This document shows, piece after piece, positions 1 to 7,147 of a stretch of DNA of 50,533 bases. The notes under the pieces are model-generated. The model saw nothing but the letters and a program-made list of their open reading frames with translations. It did not search any database and was not told the origin of the DNA. Positions within the stretch are counted from its first letter, which is position 1. Every line of letters starts with the position of its first letter. The stretch covers positions 1 through 50,533 of the forward strand of contig CAZYME010000018.1 in the NCBI GenBank assembly GCA_964648115.1, written 5' to 3'. The position numbers and the translations under genes are program-made. The stretch comes from CAZYME01 sp964648115. Lineage in GTDB: Bacteria; Pseudomonadota; Gammaproteobacteria; Legionellales; Legionellaceae.

Positions 1-71
1 TATGAGGCAACGAATCGGTCCTTCGGTAACATTTATTTATGACGCAACAGGACAGCTAGGCACCTAGGTAG

Positions 72-1061
72 TTAAAATGTCTTAAGGTAGCGCCCGACCG
101 GCTCAGTAACGACAAAATTGCCTAGGCATGGGCTCGCCTGCGCCCCGGGCTGAGGTCTTGTAAGAAAACAATGAGCGGATAGTGCTTGAAGAGATGGCAC
201 TTCTCGAAAAAGAGAAACAGCTAGCTCTGCTCTTCCAGCAGGCAGGCGATTTCCCTCATTATCGAGAAGAATGATGTCTCTTGCTTTAATGCGAGGAAAA
301 ATATTTTTTAGAGCGCGGCGTTGGTCTACCGTCATAGCTTCTATATCAGACAGCTCTAGAACAATTGTTGTTATATGTTGTAAGCTGCCCGCCATGAAAG
401 CTAACTGCTCAGCAGTTTTAGAGCGAAGGCTATGACGGCTGAAATCAAGCGATGCCACGCCGGCAGGTATAGCTGCAAAAACGGTTGATAAATAATCGGG
501 GCCGGCTTTATTGGCAAGGCCATTATTGCTCAAATTAAGCGATGTTACGCTGGCAGGTATAGCTGCAAATGCGGTTTTTAATTCCTCAGCGGTTTTAAGG
601 TGAAGGCGATTATTGCTCAAATTAAGCGATGTTATGCTCGCAGGTATAGCTTTAAAGGCGATTGCTAAATCGGCGCCGGATTTAAAGTGAAGGTAATTAC
701 CACTCAAATTAAGCGATGTTACGCTCGCAGGTATAGCTGCAAATGCGGTTGCTAAATAGGCAGCGGTTTTATTGTGAAAGTTATTTTCGCTCAAATTAAG
801 CGATGTTACGCTGGCAGGTATAGCTGCAAATGCGGTTTTTAATTCTTCGGCTGCCCTTTCGTAAAGGTTATTCCAGCTCAAATCAAGTGATGTCACGCTC
901 GCAGGTATAGCTGCAAATGCGGTTTGTAATTCCTCAGCGGTTTTATTGTGAAGGCTATTCCAGCCCAAATCAAGCGATGTCACGTCGGCAGGTATAGCTG
1001 CTATAGCAGTTGCTAATTGGGCGCCGTTCATGGTGGTAACATTCTGTGGTCGAAAGTTCAT
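72..1061 (-). CDS. Leucine-rich repeat protein, candidate host-interaction effector
   Basis: Seven clear LRR units of about 28-29 residues are visible. Each has a core like VTSLNLSxNxL followed by a helix such as KTAEELxTAFAAIPAS, the ribonuclease-inhibitor-like LRR type common in Legionellales effectors. After the repeats come a degenerate unit (ITTIVLELSDIEAM) and about 100 non-repeat residues. There is no signal peptide or membrane segment, so a cytoplasmic or type-IV-secreted protein is inferred. I chose the ATG at 1061 (MNFRPQNV, 329 aa) because AGAGAGG lies 6 nt upstream. A TTG at 1121 and an ATG at 1100 would add about 20 residues but lack such a site. The repeats are very similar in DNA as well as protein, implying recent unit duplication. 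A broken copy of the 3' part lies just upstream. Partner and function are unknown. Confidence 0.8.
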   Translation of the reverse strand: MNFRPQNVTTMNGAQLATAIAAIPADVTSLDLGWNSLHNKTAEELQTAFAAIPASVTSLDLSWNNLYERAAEELKTAFAAIPASVTSLNLSENNFHNKTAAYLATAFAAIPASVTSLNLSGNYLHFKSGADLAIAFKAIPASITSLNLSNNRLHLKTAEELKTAFAAIPASVTSLNLSNNGLANKAGPDYLSTVFAAIPAGVASLDFSRHSLRSKTAEQLAFMAGSLQHITTIVLELSDIEAMTVDQRRALKNIFPRIKARDIILLDNEGNRLPAGRAELAVSLFREVPSLQALSAHCFLTRPQPGAQASPCLGNFVVTEPVGRYLKTF

Positions 1062-1181
1062 AATTAACCTCTCTTGGGATTCTGGCTCAAACAAAGCCAT
1101 GCTGCCAATTAAATTGTCCAATTACATCCGATTGCAACAATTTTGTACAATAATTCACGCAACAGCTAGGTACCTAGGCAG

Positions 1182-1475
1182 TTAAAATGTCTTAAGGTAA
1201 CGGCTGACCGCCTCAGTAACGACAGAATCACCTGGGTATGGGCTCGCCTGCGCCCCGGGCTGAGGCCTTGTAAGAAAGCAATGAGCAGATAGTGCTTTAA
1301 GAGATGGCACTTCTCGAAAAAGAGAAACAGCTAGCTCTGCTCTTCCAGCAGGCAGGCGATTTCCCCCCTCATCGAGAAGAATGATGTCTCTTGCTTTAAT
1401 GTGAGGAAAAATATTTTTTAGAGCACGGCGTTGGTTTTATTGTGAAGGCGATTCCCGCTTAAATCAAATGACGCA
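1182..1475 (-). pseudogene. Truncated copy of the LRR gene 3' end
   Basis: Bases about 1160-1434 repeat bases about 50-325 nearly base for base, including the stop codon (TAA at 1182-1184) and the region coding the non-repeat C-terminus. The copy then jumps at about 1435 into sequence like one LRR unit (compare 941-985) and ends near 1475 with no start codon. So it is an internally deleted, 5'-truncated second LRR gene. It indicates that the locus once held tandem LRR paralogues, or that the tail was duplicated. Expression is unlikely. Confidence 0.75.
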
Positions 1476-1498
1476 ACAGGGCACGGCCACTGTCCCCC

Positions 1499-1536
1499 AA
1501 AAAAAGCGTCGTTGCGACCGTAGCGAAGCAACGACG
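1499..1536 (-). terminator. Rho-independent terminator of the 17-kDa-type lipoprotein gene
   Basis: On the minus strand a perfect 9-bp stem CGTCGTTGC/GCAACGACG with a 12-nt loop is followed directly by C and seven T. It lies about 60 nt past the stop of the lipoprotein gene at 1596. Confidence 0.8.
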
Positions 1537-1595
1537 GACTTTGCCGTTATTTTTCTAAGTAAATACCCTTACGATTTTTTCATACCCCAATTTTT

Positions 1596-2045
1596 TTAAT
1601 TAGCAACTTGCCATGATCCATCTGCTTGACGGCATGCCTTTCCGTAAATTTGCTGTGTCTTACCACCAATCACTGCGTGAGTGATGTATTCACGACATGG
1701 TTGTTCGTTCGCATAATAGGTTCTTGTAGGTTTAACGCTGTATCTATTACCGTTATCGGGGTTGCTCCAGTTAACCTCTTTACCAGTTGGGGCTGTTTCT
1801 AAAGCACGTTGCATTTCCATTTTATCTTGGCGGTCCATATATTGCCCAATTTTGCCACCTAGGAACGCACCTATCAAGGCACCACCTGCAGCCGCTGCAA
1901 CTTTACCAGAGCCGCCACCAAATTGACTGCCGAGAAGACCACCAACAACACCACCACCTATGGTGCCCACGCCTTCATTCGTTACTTGAGAGCAACCAGC
2001 CAGAAAAACTGAAAGGGACAGAGATGCCACTATTAATTTTTTCAT
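1596..2045 (-). CDS. Outer-membrane lipoprotein, 17-kDa surface antigen / glycine-zipper family
   Basis: The N-terminus is a lipoprotein signal peptide with lipobox LAGC (Cys18 would be lipidated). Residues about 25-65 are a glycine zipper of two membrane-associating helices (GTIGGGVVGGLLGSQFGGG, then AGGALIGAFLGGKIGQYMD), the signature of the rickettsial 17-kDa antigen / RT0821-Lpp0805 surface-protein family. The C-terminal part holds the usual NPDNGNRYSV and TYYANEQPCREY segments, with two conserved cysteines. Its length (149 aa) is typical. Members sit in the outer membrane and are thought to help envelope integrity; the exact role here is not known. AGGTG lies upstream of the ATG, and an intrinsic terminator follows the gene. 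Confidence 0.9.
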   Translation of the reverse strand: MKKLIVASLSLSVFLAGCSQVTNEGVGTIGGGVVGGLLGSQFGGGSGKVAAAAGGALIGAFLGGKIGQYMDRQDKMEMQRALETAPTGKEVNWSNPDNGNRYSVKPTRTYYANEQPCREYITHAVIGGKTQQIYGKACRQADGSWQVAN

Positions 2046-2130
2046 TTGCGTTCACCTGTGTAGTTATTTGTGTATTTATTTATAAAACCGGTTTATATCG
2101 TAGCATATTATTCGTAGCGCCCACTAGAGC

Positions 2131-3213
2131 TCATCGATTATTACCTCGCGCTCGTGATGAGGTTTGGCAAATCAGCTCGTAAGCTATGGTTCCTGCGCTT
2201 TTAGCGATGGTCTCGACGGGGATATGTGTGCCCCATAGTTCGACCTCGTCGCCTATTTGTACTGTTGGACAATTGGTTAAATCAATTGTTAGCATATCCA
2301 TTGAAACCCGCCCAACAATTGGTGCAATAGCGCCACGAACCCAAGTAGGCGTATTGGGAGAAATGTGGCGCGGATAACCATCCCCATAACCTATTGCAAC
2401 CACACCAATTCTTGCAGGCTTATCACTTTGCCAAGTGCCCCCGTAACCAACGCGAGAGTGCGGTGGATAATCGTGTATGGTGCTCACCGCAGACATTAAG
2501 CGCATAACCGGGACTAGGCCTAGCTGTGTGCCCGTTTGATTTGCGAAAGGCGATATTCCGTATAGCATAATCCCCGGACGCACAATATCGAAATGCGTAT
2601 CCGGCAACGCAAAAATGGCTGCTGAATTTGCCATACTCCTGGTTATGTTTTTCCCTTGTAGGGATAAATTATTAAAACACTGTAATTGTTGATGGTTACT
2701 TTCTTGATCTGGATCATCAGAGCAGGCTAGGTGCGTCATCAACCCAATATCATCATCTACCCAGGGACATTTGCGCAAAGCGGTCATAACTGCTGCTAAT
2801 TCATCGGGAGGGAATCCCAGCCGTTGCATGCCTGTATTAATTTTTACCCATATTTTTATTTTTGCAGGCAATGGTGTAGCTAACAGCCACTGTAATTGGA
2901 GCGCTTCGTGAACCACACATTGCAGGCCTAAACCAACCACAATCTGTAACTCTTCGGCACTGAATACGCCTTGAAAGAGCACGCACTCGCTACTACTACC
3001 TAGTGCTCTAAGTGCTATTGCTTCTTCCGCGCAAGCCACTCCAAAAGCATCAACATGCCCCTCCAGCGCTGGTACAACGGATGACAAACCGCACCCGTAA
3101 GCATTCGCCTTAACCATCGCAATAATTTTTTTCCCAGGCGCGCATTGCCTCACACGTTCTACATTGTGTAACAACGCTGTAGTATTAATATGTGCGCGGG
3201 TGGGTCTTGCCAT
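2131..3213 (-). CDS. alr: Alanine racemase
   Basis: This PLP enzyme interconverts L- and D-alanine and supplies D-Ala for peptidoglycan. The PLP lysine is in MVKANAYGCG (Lys35). The catalytic tyrosine is in RVGYGGTW (Tyr257). The fold-III signatures HFDIVRPGIMLYG and GRVSMDML are also present. I start at the ATG at 3213 (MARPTRAHINT, 360 aa), one base after the dnaB stop. An in-frame ATG at 3237 would overlap dnaB and add residues not expected in the family. The dnaB-alr pair is a common gammaproteobacterial arrangement, and the two are almost certainly cotranscribed. Confidence 0.96.
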   Translation of the reverse strand: MARPTRAHINTTALLHNVERVRQCAPGKKIIAMVKANAYGCGLSSVVPALEGHVDAFGVACAEEAIALRALGSSSECVLFQGVFSAEELQIVVGLGLQCVVHEALQLQWLLATPLPAKIKIWVKINTGMQRLGFPPDELAAVMTALRKCPWVDDDIGLMTHLACSDDPDQESNHQQLQCFNNLSLQGKNITRSMANSAAIFALPDTHFDIVRPGIMLYGISPFANQTGTQLGLVPVMRLMSAVSTIHDYPPHSRVGYGGTWQSDKPARIGVVAIGYGDGYPRHISPNTPTWVRGAIAPIVGRVSMDMLTIDLTNCPTVQIGDEVELWGTHIPVETIAKSAGTIAYELICQTSSRARGNNR

Positions 3214-3214
3214 G

Positions 3215-4597
3215 TCAATCCACCCCTTGATAGCCATTGAACGCTAAATCTTCAAAGCGCGTGTATTTGCCTAGGAATGCGACTCGAACTTTGCCAATAG
3301 GACCATTGCGCTGTTTAGCAATAATAATTTCAGCCGTTCCTTTATCAGGGCTATCCTCGTTATACACTTCGTCACGATAAATAAAGCAAATCAAGTCCGC
3401 ATCTTGCTCGATAGCGCCCGACTCACGTAAGTCAGACATAAGTGGGCGTTTATCTTGGCGTTGCTCCAAGCTACGATTTAACTGCGACAATGCTATAACT
3501 GGAACATTTAACTCTTTCGCCAGTCCTTTTAAGCTGCGTGAAATTTCAGAGATTTCCGCGGTGCGATTATCTGCTTTAAAGCCAGGAACTTTCATTAATT
3601 GCAAATAATCCACGACGATAAGGCCTAATTGCCCATGTTCCTTCATTAATCGCCGCGCACGAGCTCGCATTTCTGCGGGGCTAAGGGCTGAGCTATCATC
3701 AATAAATAGAGGCGCTTCAGAAAGCATATGAACTGCCGATGTTACTCGCGGCCAATCATCATCATCTAATTTACCGGTTCGAATACGGTGCTGATCGATA
3801 CGCCCTAACGAGGACATCATCCGCATGGCTAATGAATCACCGGGCATTTCCATGGAAAAAACCAAAACAGGTTTATTTGCTTTGATAGCAGCGTGTTCGG
3901 CAATATTCATCACTAAGGTTGTTTTACCCATCGATGGACGGCCTGCAACAATAACTAAATCTGAGGGCTGTAAACCTGATGTCAATTCATCCAGGTCATT
4001 CAAGCCTGTAGCAAGACCGGTAATTGAGTCTCCGCTGTGATAAAGCGCATCAATTTTCTCTACAGCTCTGACCAAAATTGACTTGATAACTTCGGGTCCA
4101 CCGTCTGTTGCCGTTTGTTCAGCGATCGCAAACACTTTGCTTTCAGCAAAATCGAGCAATTCTGAAACTTCGCGATTGCCTGGGTTGTAAGCCGAATCGG
4201 CAATATCCGTGGCAACACTAATCAGTTGTCGCTGCACTGATTTTTCGCGAACAATATCTGCATAAGCTGAAACGTTGGCAACGCTTGGGGTGTTGTTGGC
4301 TAATTCAAAAAGATATGCTTCACCACCTGCATCATCTAAGTCATTGTTTGACTTTAATGTGTCAAGTAAGGTCACCACATCAAAGGGTTGGTTTTTACTG
4401 GCTAGGGTAATAATAGCGCGGAATAAAATTCGATGTTCAGTACGATAAAAATCTGCTTCACATACTTTTGAGCTCACCTTGTCCCATACTTGATTATCAA
4501 GCATCAAGCCACCAAGGATTGCTTGTTCAGCTTCCGCTGAATGTGGGGGCCTTTTCAAGGGATCGGCGGATTTTTTTCGTGTTTGTAAGTCTAACAT
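3215..4597 (-). CDS. dnaB: Replicative DNA helicase DnaB
   Basis: This hexameric 5'-3' helicase unwinds the chromosome at the fork and recruits primase. Residues 18-120 form the N-terminal DnaB domain (PPHSAEAEQAILGGLM). The RecA-like ATPase domain follows, with Walker A GRPSMGKTT at 219-227, Walker B LIVVDYLQLM, the SQLNRSLEQR motif and DLRESGAIEQDAD. Length (460 aa) is normal and no intein is present. GGA precedes the ATG. alr follows immediately. Confidence 0.97.
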   Translation of the reverse strand: MLDLQTRKKSADPLKRPPHSAEAEQAILGGLMLDNQVWDKVSSKVCEADFYRTEHRILFRAIITLASKNQPFDVVTLLDTLKSNNDLDDAGGEAYLFELANNTPSVANVSAYADIVREKSVQRQLISVATDIADSAYNPGNREVSELLDFAESKVFAIAEQTATDGGPEVIKSILVRAVEKIDALYHSGDSITGLATGLNDLDELTSGLQPSDLVIVAGRPSMGKTTLVMNIAEHAAIKANKPVLVFSMEMPGDSLAMRMMSSLGRIDQHRIRTGKLDDDDWPRVTSAVHMLSEAPLFIDDSSALSPAEMRARARRLMKEHGQLGLIVVDYLQLMKVPGFKADNRTAEISEISRSLKGLAKELNVPVIALSQLNRSLEQRQDKRPLMSDLRESGAIEQDADLICFIYRDEVYNEDSPDKGTAEIIIAKQRNGPIGKVRVAFLGKYTRFEDLAFNGYQGVD

Positions 4598-4683
4598 GGT
4601 TCCAACAATTTATAGATGTAGATAGCTATTGTAGGGTGCAACTCTTATATAGGCAAAGATTTGTTGATTTTTGTACATTATGC

Positions 4684-4706
4684 TCTTCTCCCCTCACGGG
4701 GAGAAG
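4684..4706. repeat. Short palindrome, fragment of repeat family R2; possible terminator
   Basis: Sequence cttctcccc-tca-cggggagaag is a near-perfect hairpin. It matches the right-hand end of the longer R2 repeats at 32931-33040 and 40207-40350. It lies just past the DUF2147 gene and upstream of dnaB, so it may also act as a transcription stop, though no T-run follows. Confidence 0.6.
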
Positions 4707-4723
4707 GAAAATAATTTGAATAT

Positions 4724-5161
4724 TTATGATTTTGGACGAACCCACACTTGCGTGCGGCCGAGCATTGCGATGCCTACGTAGCCACGTACGTACAATTTGT
4801 CCCCTTTCAAATTCATTTTAACACGGTAAATTTTGCCAGATTTACCATCTAATATGTATCCATCATCCCAAGACCCAGGCGATTTCTCTTTCAAATCCCA
4901 GACAAATTTCATTCCTTTGGTGGGTTTATCTTTAAATTCACCAGGGCATTTTGAGCAAACTCCGGTATCACCTGGTTCAGGATATACCTCGACTATAGTA
5001 GCGCCTAATATCCCATCGTGAGTGGCCAAACGAACTAATGCTCTTTTTTTGCCAGTATTATCATCAATGGTTGTCCAAAGCCCATCTGGAGACTGATGAG
5101 CAAAGGCTGGCAGGTATAACATTGTTAAGACAAAGAAACATAATACTTTCCATACTCGCAT
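4724..5161 (-). CDS. Exported DUF2147 protein
   Basis: A signal peptide (MRVWKVLCFFVLTMLYLPAFA, cleavage after AFA) is followed by one DUF2147 domain. Typical signatures are SPDGLWTTIDDNTGKKRALVR near the start, the Cys-x-x-Cys segment GVCSKCPGEFKDKP, and a C-terminal YVRGYVGIAMLGRTQVWVR. The family is periplasmic and of unknown biochemical function. The ATG at 5161 has GGAG six bases upstream; an in-frame TTG at 5173 overlaps that site and is less likely. The gene stands alone between dnaB and a nested repeat element. Confidence 0.85.
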   Translation of the reverse strand: MRVWKVLCFFVLTMLYLPAFAHQSPDGLWTTIDDNTGKKRALVRLATHDGILGATIVEVYPEPGDTGVCSKCPGEFKDKPTKGMKFVWDLKEKSPGSWDDGYILDGKSGKIYRVKMNLKGDKLYVRGYVGIAMLGRTQVWVRPKS

Positions 5162-5338
5162 CAATGGCTCCAAAACGTTATGTTGTAAAAATCATAAGCG
5201 ATGCTCGCAACCATTGCAATTCTGTGGAGCTTATAATTTGTAACTTCTAAATAACCCCGGGAGAAACGTCATCCTGAACATAGTGAAGGATCTCGGAACC
5301 CAGGCGCAATGCCACGTTAAGGAGACCCCTCATTGTAT

Positions 5339-5508
5339 CTTCCAATTCACCTTAAGTTTTTCTTGACAACGGAAGGCATACGTCCTGCGGCTTATCCGCA
5401 GGATCCAGTGTTACGAAGACCATACGTCTCCTAATAACCGGATACCGCGGACAAGCCGCGGTACGTCGGGGCTCTGAGTGTCAAGAAAAACTTAAGGTGA
5501 ATTGGAAG
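5339..5508. mobile_element. Inner miniature element with 30-bp perfect terminal inverted repeats
   Basis: Bases 5339-5368 and 5479-5508 are perfect reverse complements over 30 bp (ends CTTCCAATTCACC and GGTGAATTGGAAG). The element is flanked by the 8-bp direct repeat cattgtat (5331-5338 and 5509-5516). This shows it inserted into the outer element. It encodes nothing. Its interior (5379-5467) has two GC-rich hairpins shared with the element at 47263-47448. Confidence 0.88.
5379..5467. repeat. Two-hairpin palindromic core (copy 1)
   Basis: Hairpin one is CCTGCGG-cttat-CCGCAGG with flanking gatccag. Hairpin two is ACCGCGG-acaag-CCGCGGT. Read on the minus strand the order is acgtaccgcgg...ccgcggtatcc, spacer, ctggatcctgcgg...ccgcaggacgta. 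The same order and boundaries occur at 47304-47378, although the surrounding terminal repeats differ. Confidence 0.8.
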
Positions 5509-5639
5509 CATTGTATTCGGGATGACGTGTCCCGGGGTTATTGAGAAGTTACTATAATTTACCCTAACATCTTGTATTTTTGCATTAATCTGGTTTTGTG
5601 TTAGTCTTTTCTCAAATAGCAAAAGGACGGCTTCTATTT

Positions 5640-6386
5640 ATGCGCGGAGAAACAATTACTTTTCAATTAGCCACCCATTATTTGCCTAGAATAGCATTAC
5701 GGTTAGAAGACCTTTTTCTCACAATAGAACAAGCCTGTCATGAGACACATCCTGTTATTCACCACTATGCATTAAAAAACATTATTGAAATTACTAAGTT
5801 AATTGAAAAGCCTGAGCTTAAAAGCCGGTTCTTAAAGGAATTTATGCGCATTGAACACGCGCTGAATAAATCACAGGCGGTTATTTCTGATGCTCTTTAT
5901 GCTGATCTTTTTGTACAAATTCAGCGTTTAAATCAGGTTGCTGGGAGATTTGGGGAGTCTATTCATAATGACCCTTTTTTACAATCCATCAGAGCTACAC
6001 AAGCAACATCGCAAAATGATTGTGAATTACACTCACCACAATTATTGTTATGGTTAGAAAATGGACCACGACATCGCCAGCAGGATTTAGCTACATGGCT
6101 AAAAAGCTTACGCACGCTATATGACACTGCTATAGTGTATTTATCATTACTTCGAGGCACTGCAGAGTTCGATAAAATAAACATGCATAAGGGCTTTTAT
6201 CAGCGCTCTTTACCGAGCAGAACATCATGTCATCTGATTTTATTGAGAATGGATAAATCTTCTGGCATCGTACCAAGGATGCAGCTAGGGCATCATGGCT
6301 TTAGTCTGCGTTTATGTGATGCAAACTCTATGCATGAAATAAGCCCGACGGATATGAAGATTGATTTGGCTATTTGTCAGTTGTAG
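5640..6386 (+). CDS. zapD: Cell division protein ZapD
   Basis: ZapD (DUF1342, formerly YacF) binds the C-terminal tail of FtsZ and bundles its filaments at the division ring in the cytoplasm. The sequence fits over its whole length. The start has ITFQLATHYLPRIALRLEDLF, where the family has FEHPLNERMRTYLRLE. The middle has RFGESIHNDPFLQSIR and HSPQLLLWLENGP, and the later part has DLATWLKSLRTLYDTA and MHKGFYQRSL. I use the ATG at 5640 (248 aa), the usual length; a GTG at 5598 would add 14 residues with no family match. An AAAGGA lies upstream. The promoter side abuts the nested repeat elements. It is outside its frequent coaE/yacG neighbourhood. Confidence 0.88.
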   Translation: MRGETITFQLATHYLPRIALRLEDLFLTIEQACHETHPVIHHYALKNIIEITKLIEKPELKSRFLKEFMRIEHALNKSQAVISDALYADLFVQIQRLNQVAGRFGESIHNDPFLQSIRATQATSQNDCELHSPQLLLWLENGPRHRQQDLATWLKSLRTLYDTAIVYLSLLRGTAEFDKINMHKGFYQRSLPSRTSCHLILLRMDKSSGIVPRMQLGHHGFSLRLCDANSMHEISPTDMKIDLAICQL

Positions 6387-6506
6387 GTTGTGTCATTAAC
6401 AAACAATATTGAGGATGCATTCCCGCATTCTGTTCCCGGCTGCGCTCCATACGAGCTACATTGATTGTAAACAGTCAACACCTTTAATGGGGCACTTTGT
6501 ACAACA

Positions 6507-7097
6507 TCACCGATAACACGTAATACTGCTAAATCCTCTACAGCCTTTTCCAAAACAAAGCCTTCGATTCCCAATTGCTTTCGTTGCGGCTACATTTTCT
6601 TCTTTCTTATAGCTTTGCTCGCGCATATAACCCATTCTTCTACAGAAAGAATAGGCAGCTCTTTGGCCGCAGCCTTTTCCATTTTCATAACACCAATCTA
6701 CTCGGTAATGGCCGAATCTGGGGAACACAAAACGTTGTGAGCGGTAATAATAGTTTTTTGGTGGCTTGTGTTTGAAACTCCCTGTGCAGGTAATAAGCAT
6801 AAAACCATTACAACTCCATCCTTTGCATTGCGCGCGAGCCGAAAGGTAGTTAGTCAACCCCACGTTGTAATCTATAATTTGTTTTGTCGCCTTTTCATAG
6901 CCCATCATCTTACAATAGCGGTTCGCAACCGCTAAACCACACTCCTTCCCACAAAACGAGCAATAATTTAAACGCTGAATATTGTATGTTGGGTACCAAA
7001 AATTACGAGAGAAATTGAGTTCATTTGTGGAGTTTGCATGGCTAACCAATGTGGTGAATAAAAACAAAACCACCATGAGATGACGAAAAAAGGTCAT
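6507..7097 (-). CDS. Secreted cysteine-rich protein with a tandemly duplicated domain
   Basis: A signal peptide (MTFFRHLMVVLFLFTTLVSHA) is followed by two copies of one domain, at about 44-110 and 133-195. Both follow the order Y.C/W-CY, G-K-x-CG, A-x-x-x-C-x-x-MGY, then a short charged stretch, and end C-x-G-x-x-C-x-GF-x-x-ITC. Copy one has CSFCGKECGLAVANRYCKMMGY and copy two GKGCGQRAAYSFCRRMGY. The paired cysteines suggest a disulfide-stabilised fold outside the cytoplasm. The protein stands alone, upstream of nothing obviously related. I do not recognise a characterised family; no enzymatic motif is seen. Confidence 0.75.
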   Translation of the reverse strand: MTFFRHLMVVLFLFTTLVSHANSTNELNFSRNFWYPTYNIQRLNYCSFCGKECGLAVANRYCKMMGYEKATKQIIDYNVGLTNYLSARAQCKGWSCNGFMLITCTGSFKHKPPKNYYYRSQRFVFPRFGHYRVDWCYENGKGCGQRAAYSFCRRMGYMREQSYKKEENVAATKAIGNRRLCFGKGCRGFSSITCYR

Positions 7098-7147
7098 TGT
7101 GACAGTCCGTTATCAGCTAAAAACATAATTTCTATACCCTACACAGT

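Larger units (their letters stand above)
5240..5552. mobile_element. Outer miniature inverted-repeat element with 8-bp target duplication
   Basis: The left end GTAACTTCTAAATAACCCCG is the near-exact reverse complement of the right end, extending about 33 bp with one or two mismatches and a small gap. The element is flanked on both sides by the direct repeat tataattt (5232-5239 and 5553-5560), the expected target-site duplication. It carries no ORF, so it would have been mobilised in trans. A second element at 5339-5508 is inserted within it; without that the outer element would be about 135 bp. Confidence 0.85.

Noticed and set aside
1787..2182. 131-residue plus-strand frame across the lipoprotein gene
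   Set aside because: It is antisense to a clear lipoprotein gene and has no signal of its own.
5431..5622. 63-residue minus-strand frame across the nested miniature elements
   Set aside because: It runs through terminal repeats and hairpins and has no protein-like composition.
6377..6574. 65-residue minus-strand reading frame past the cysteine-rich gene
   Set aside because: It overlaps the true gene end in another frame, has no ribosome site and no recognisable content.
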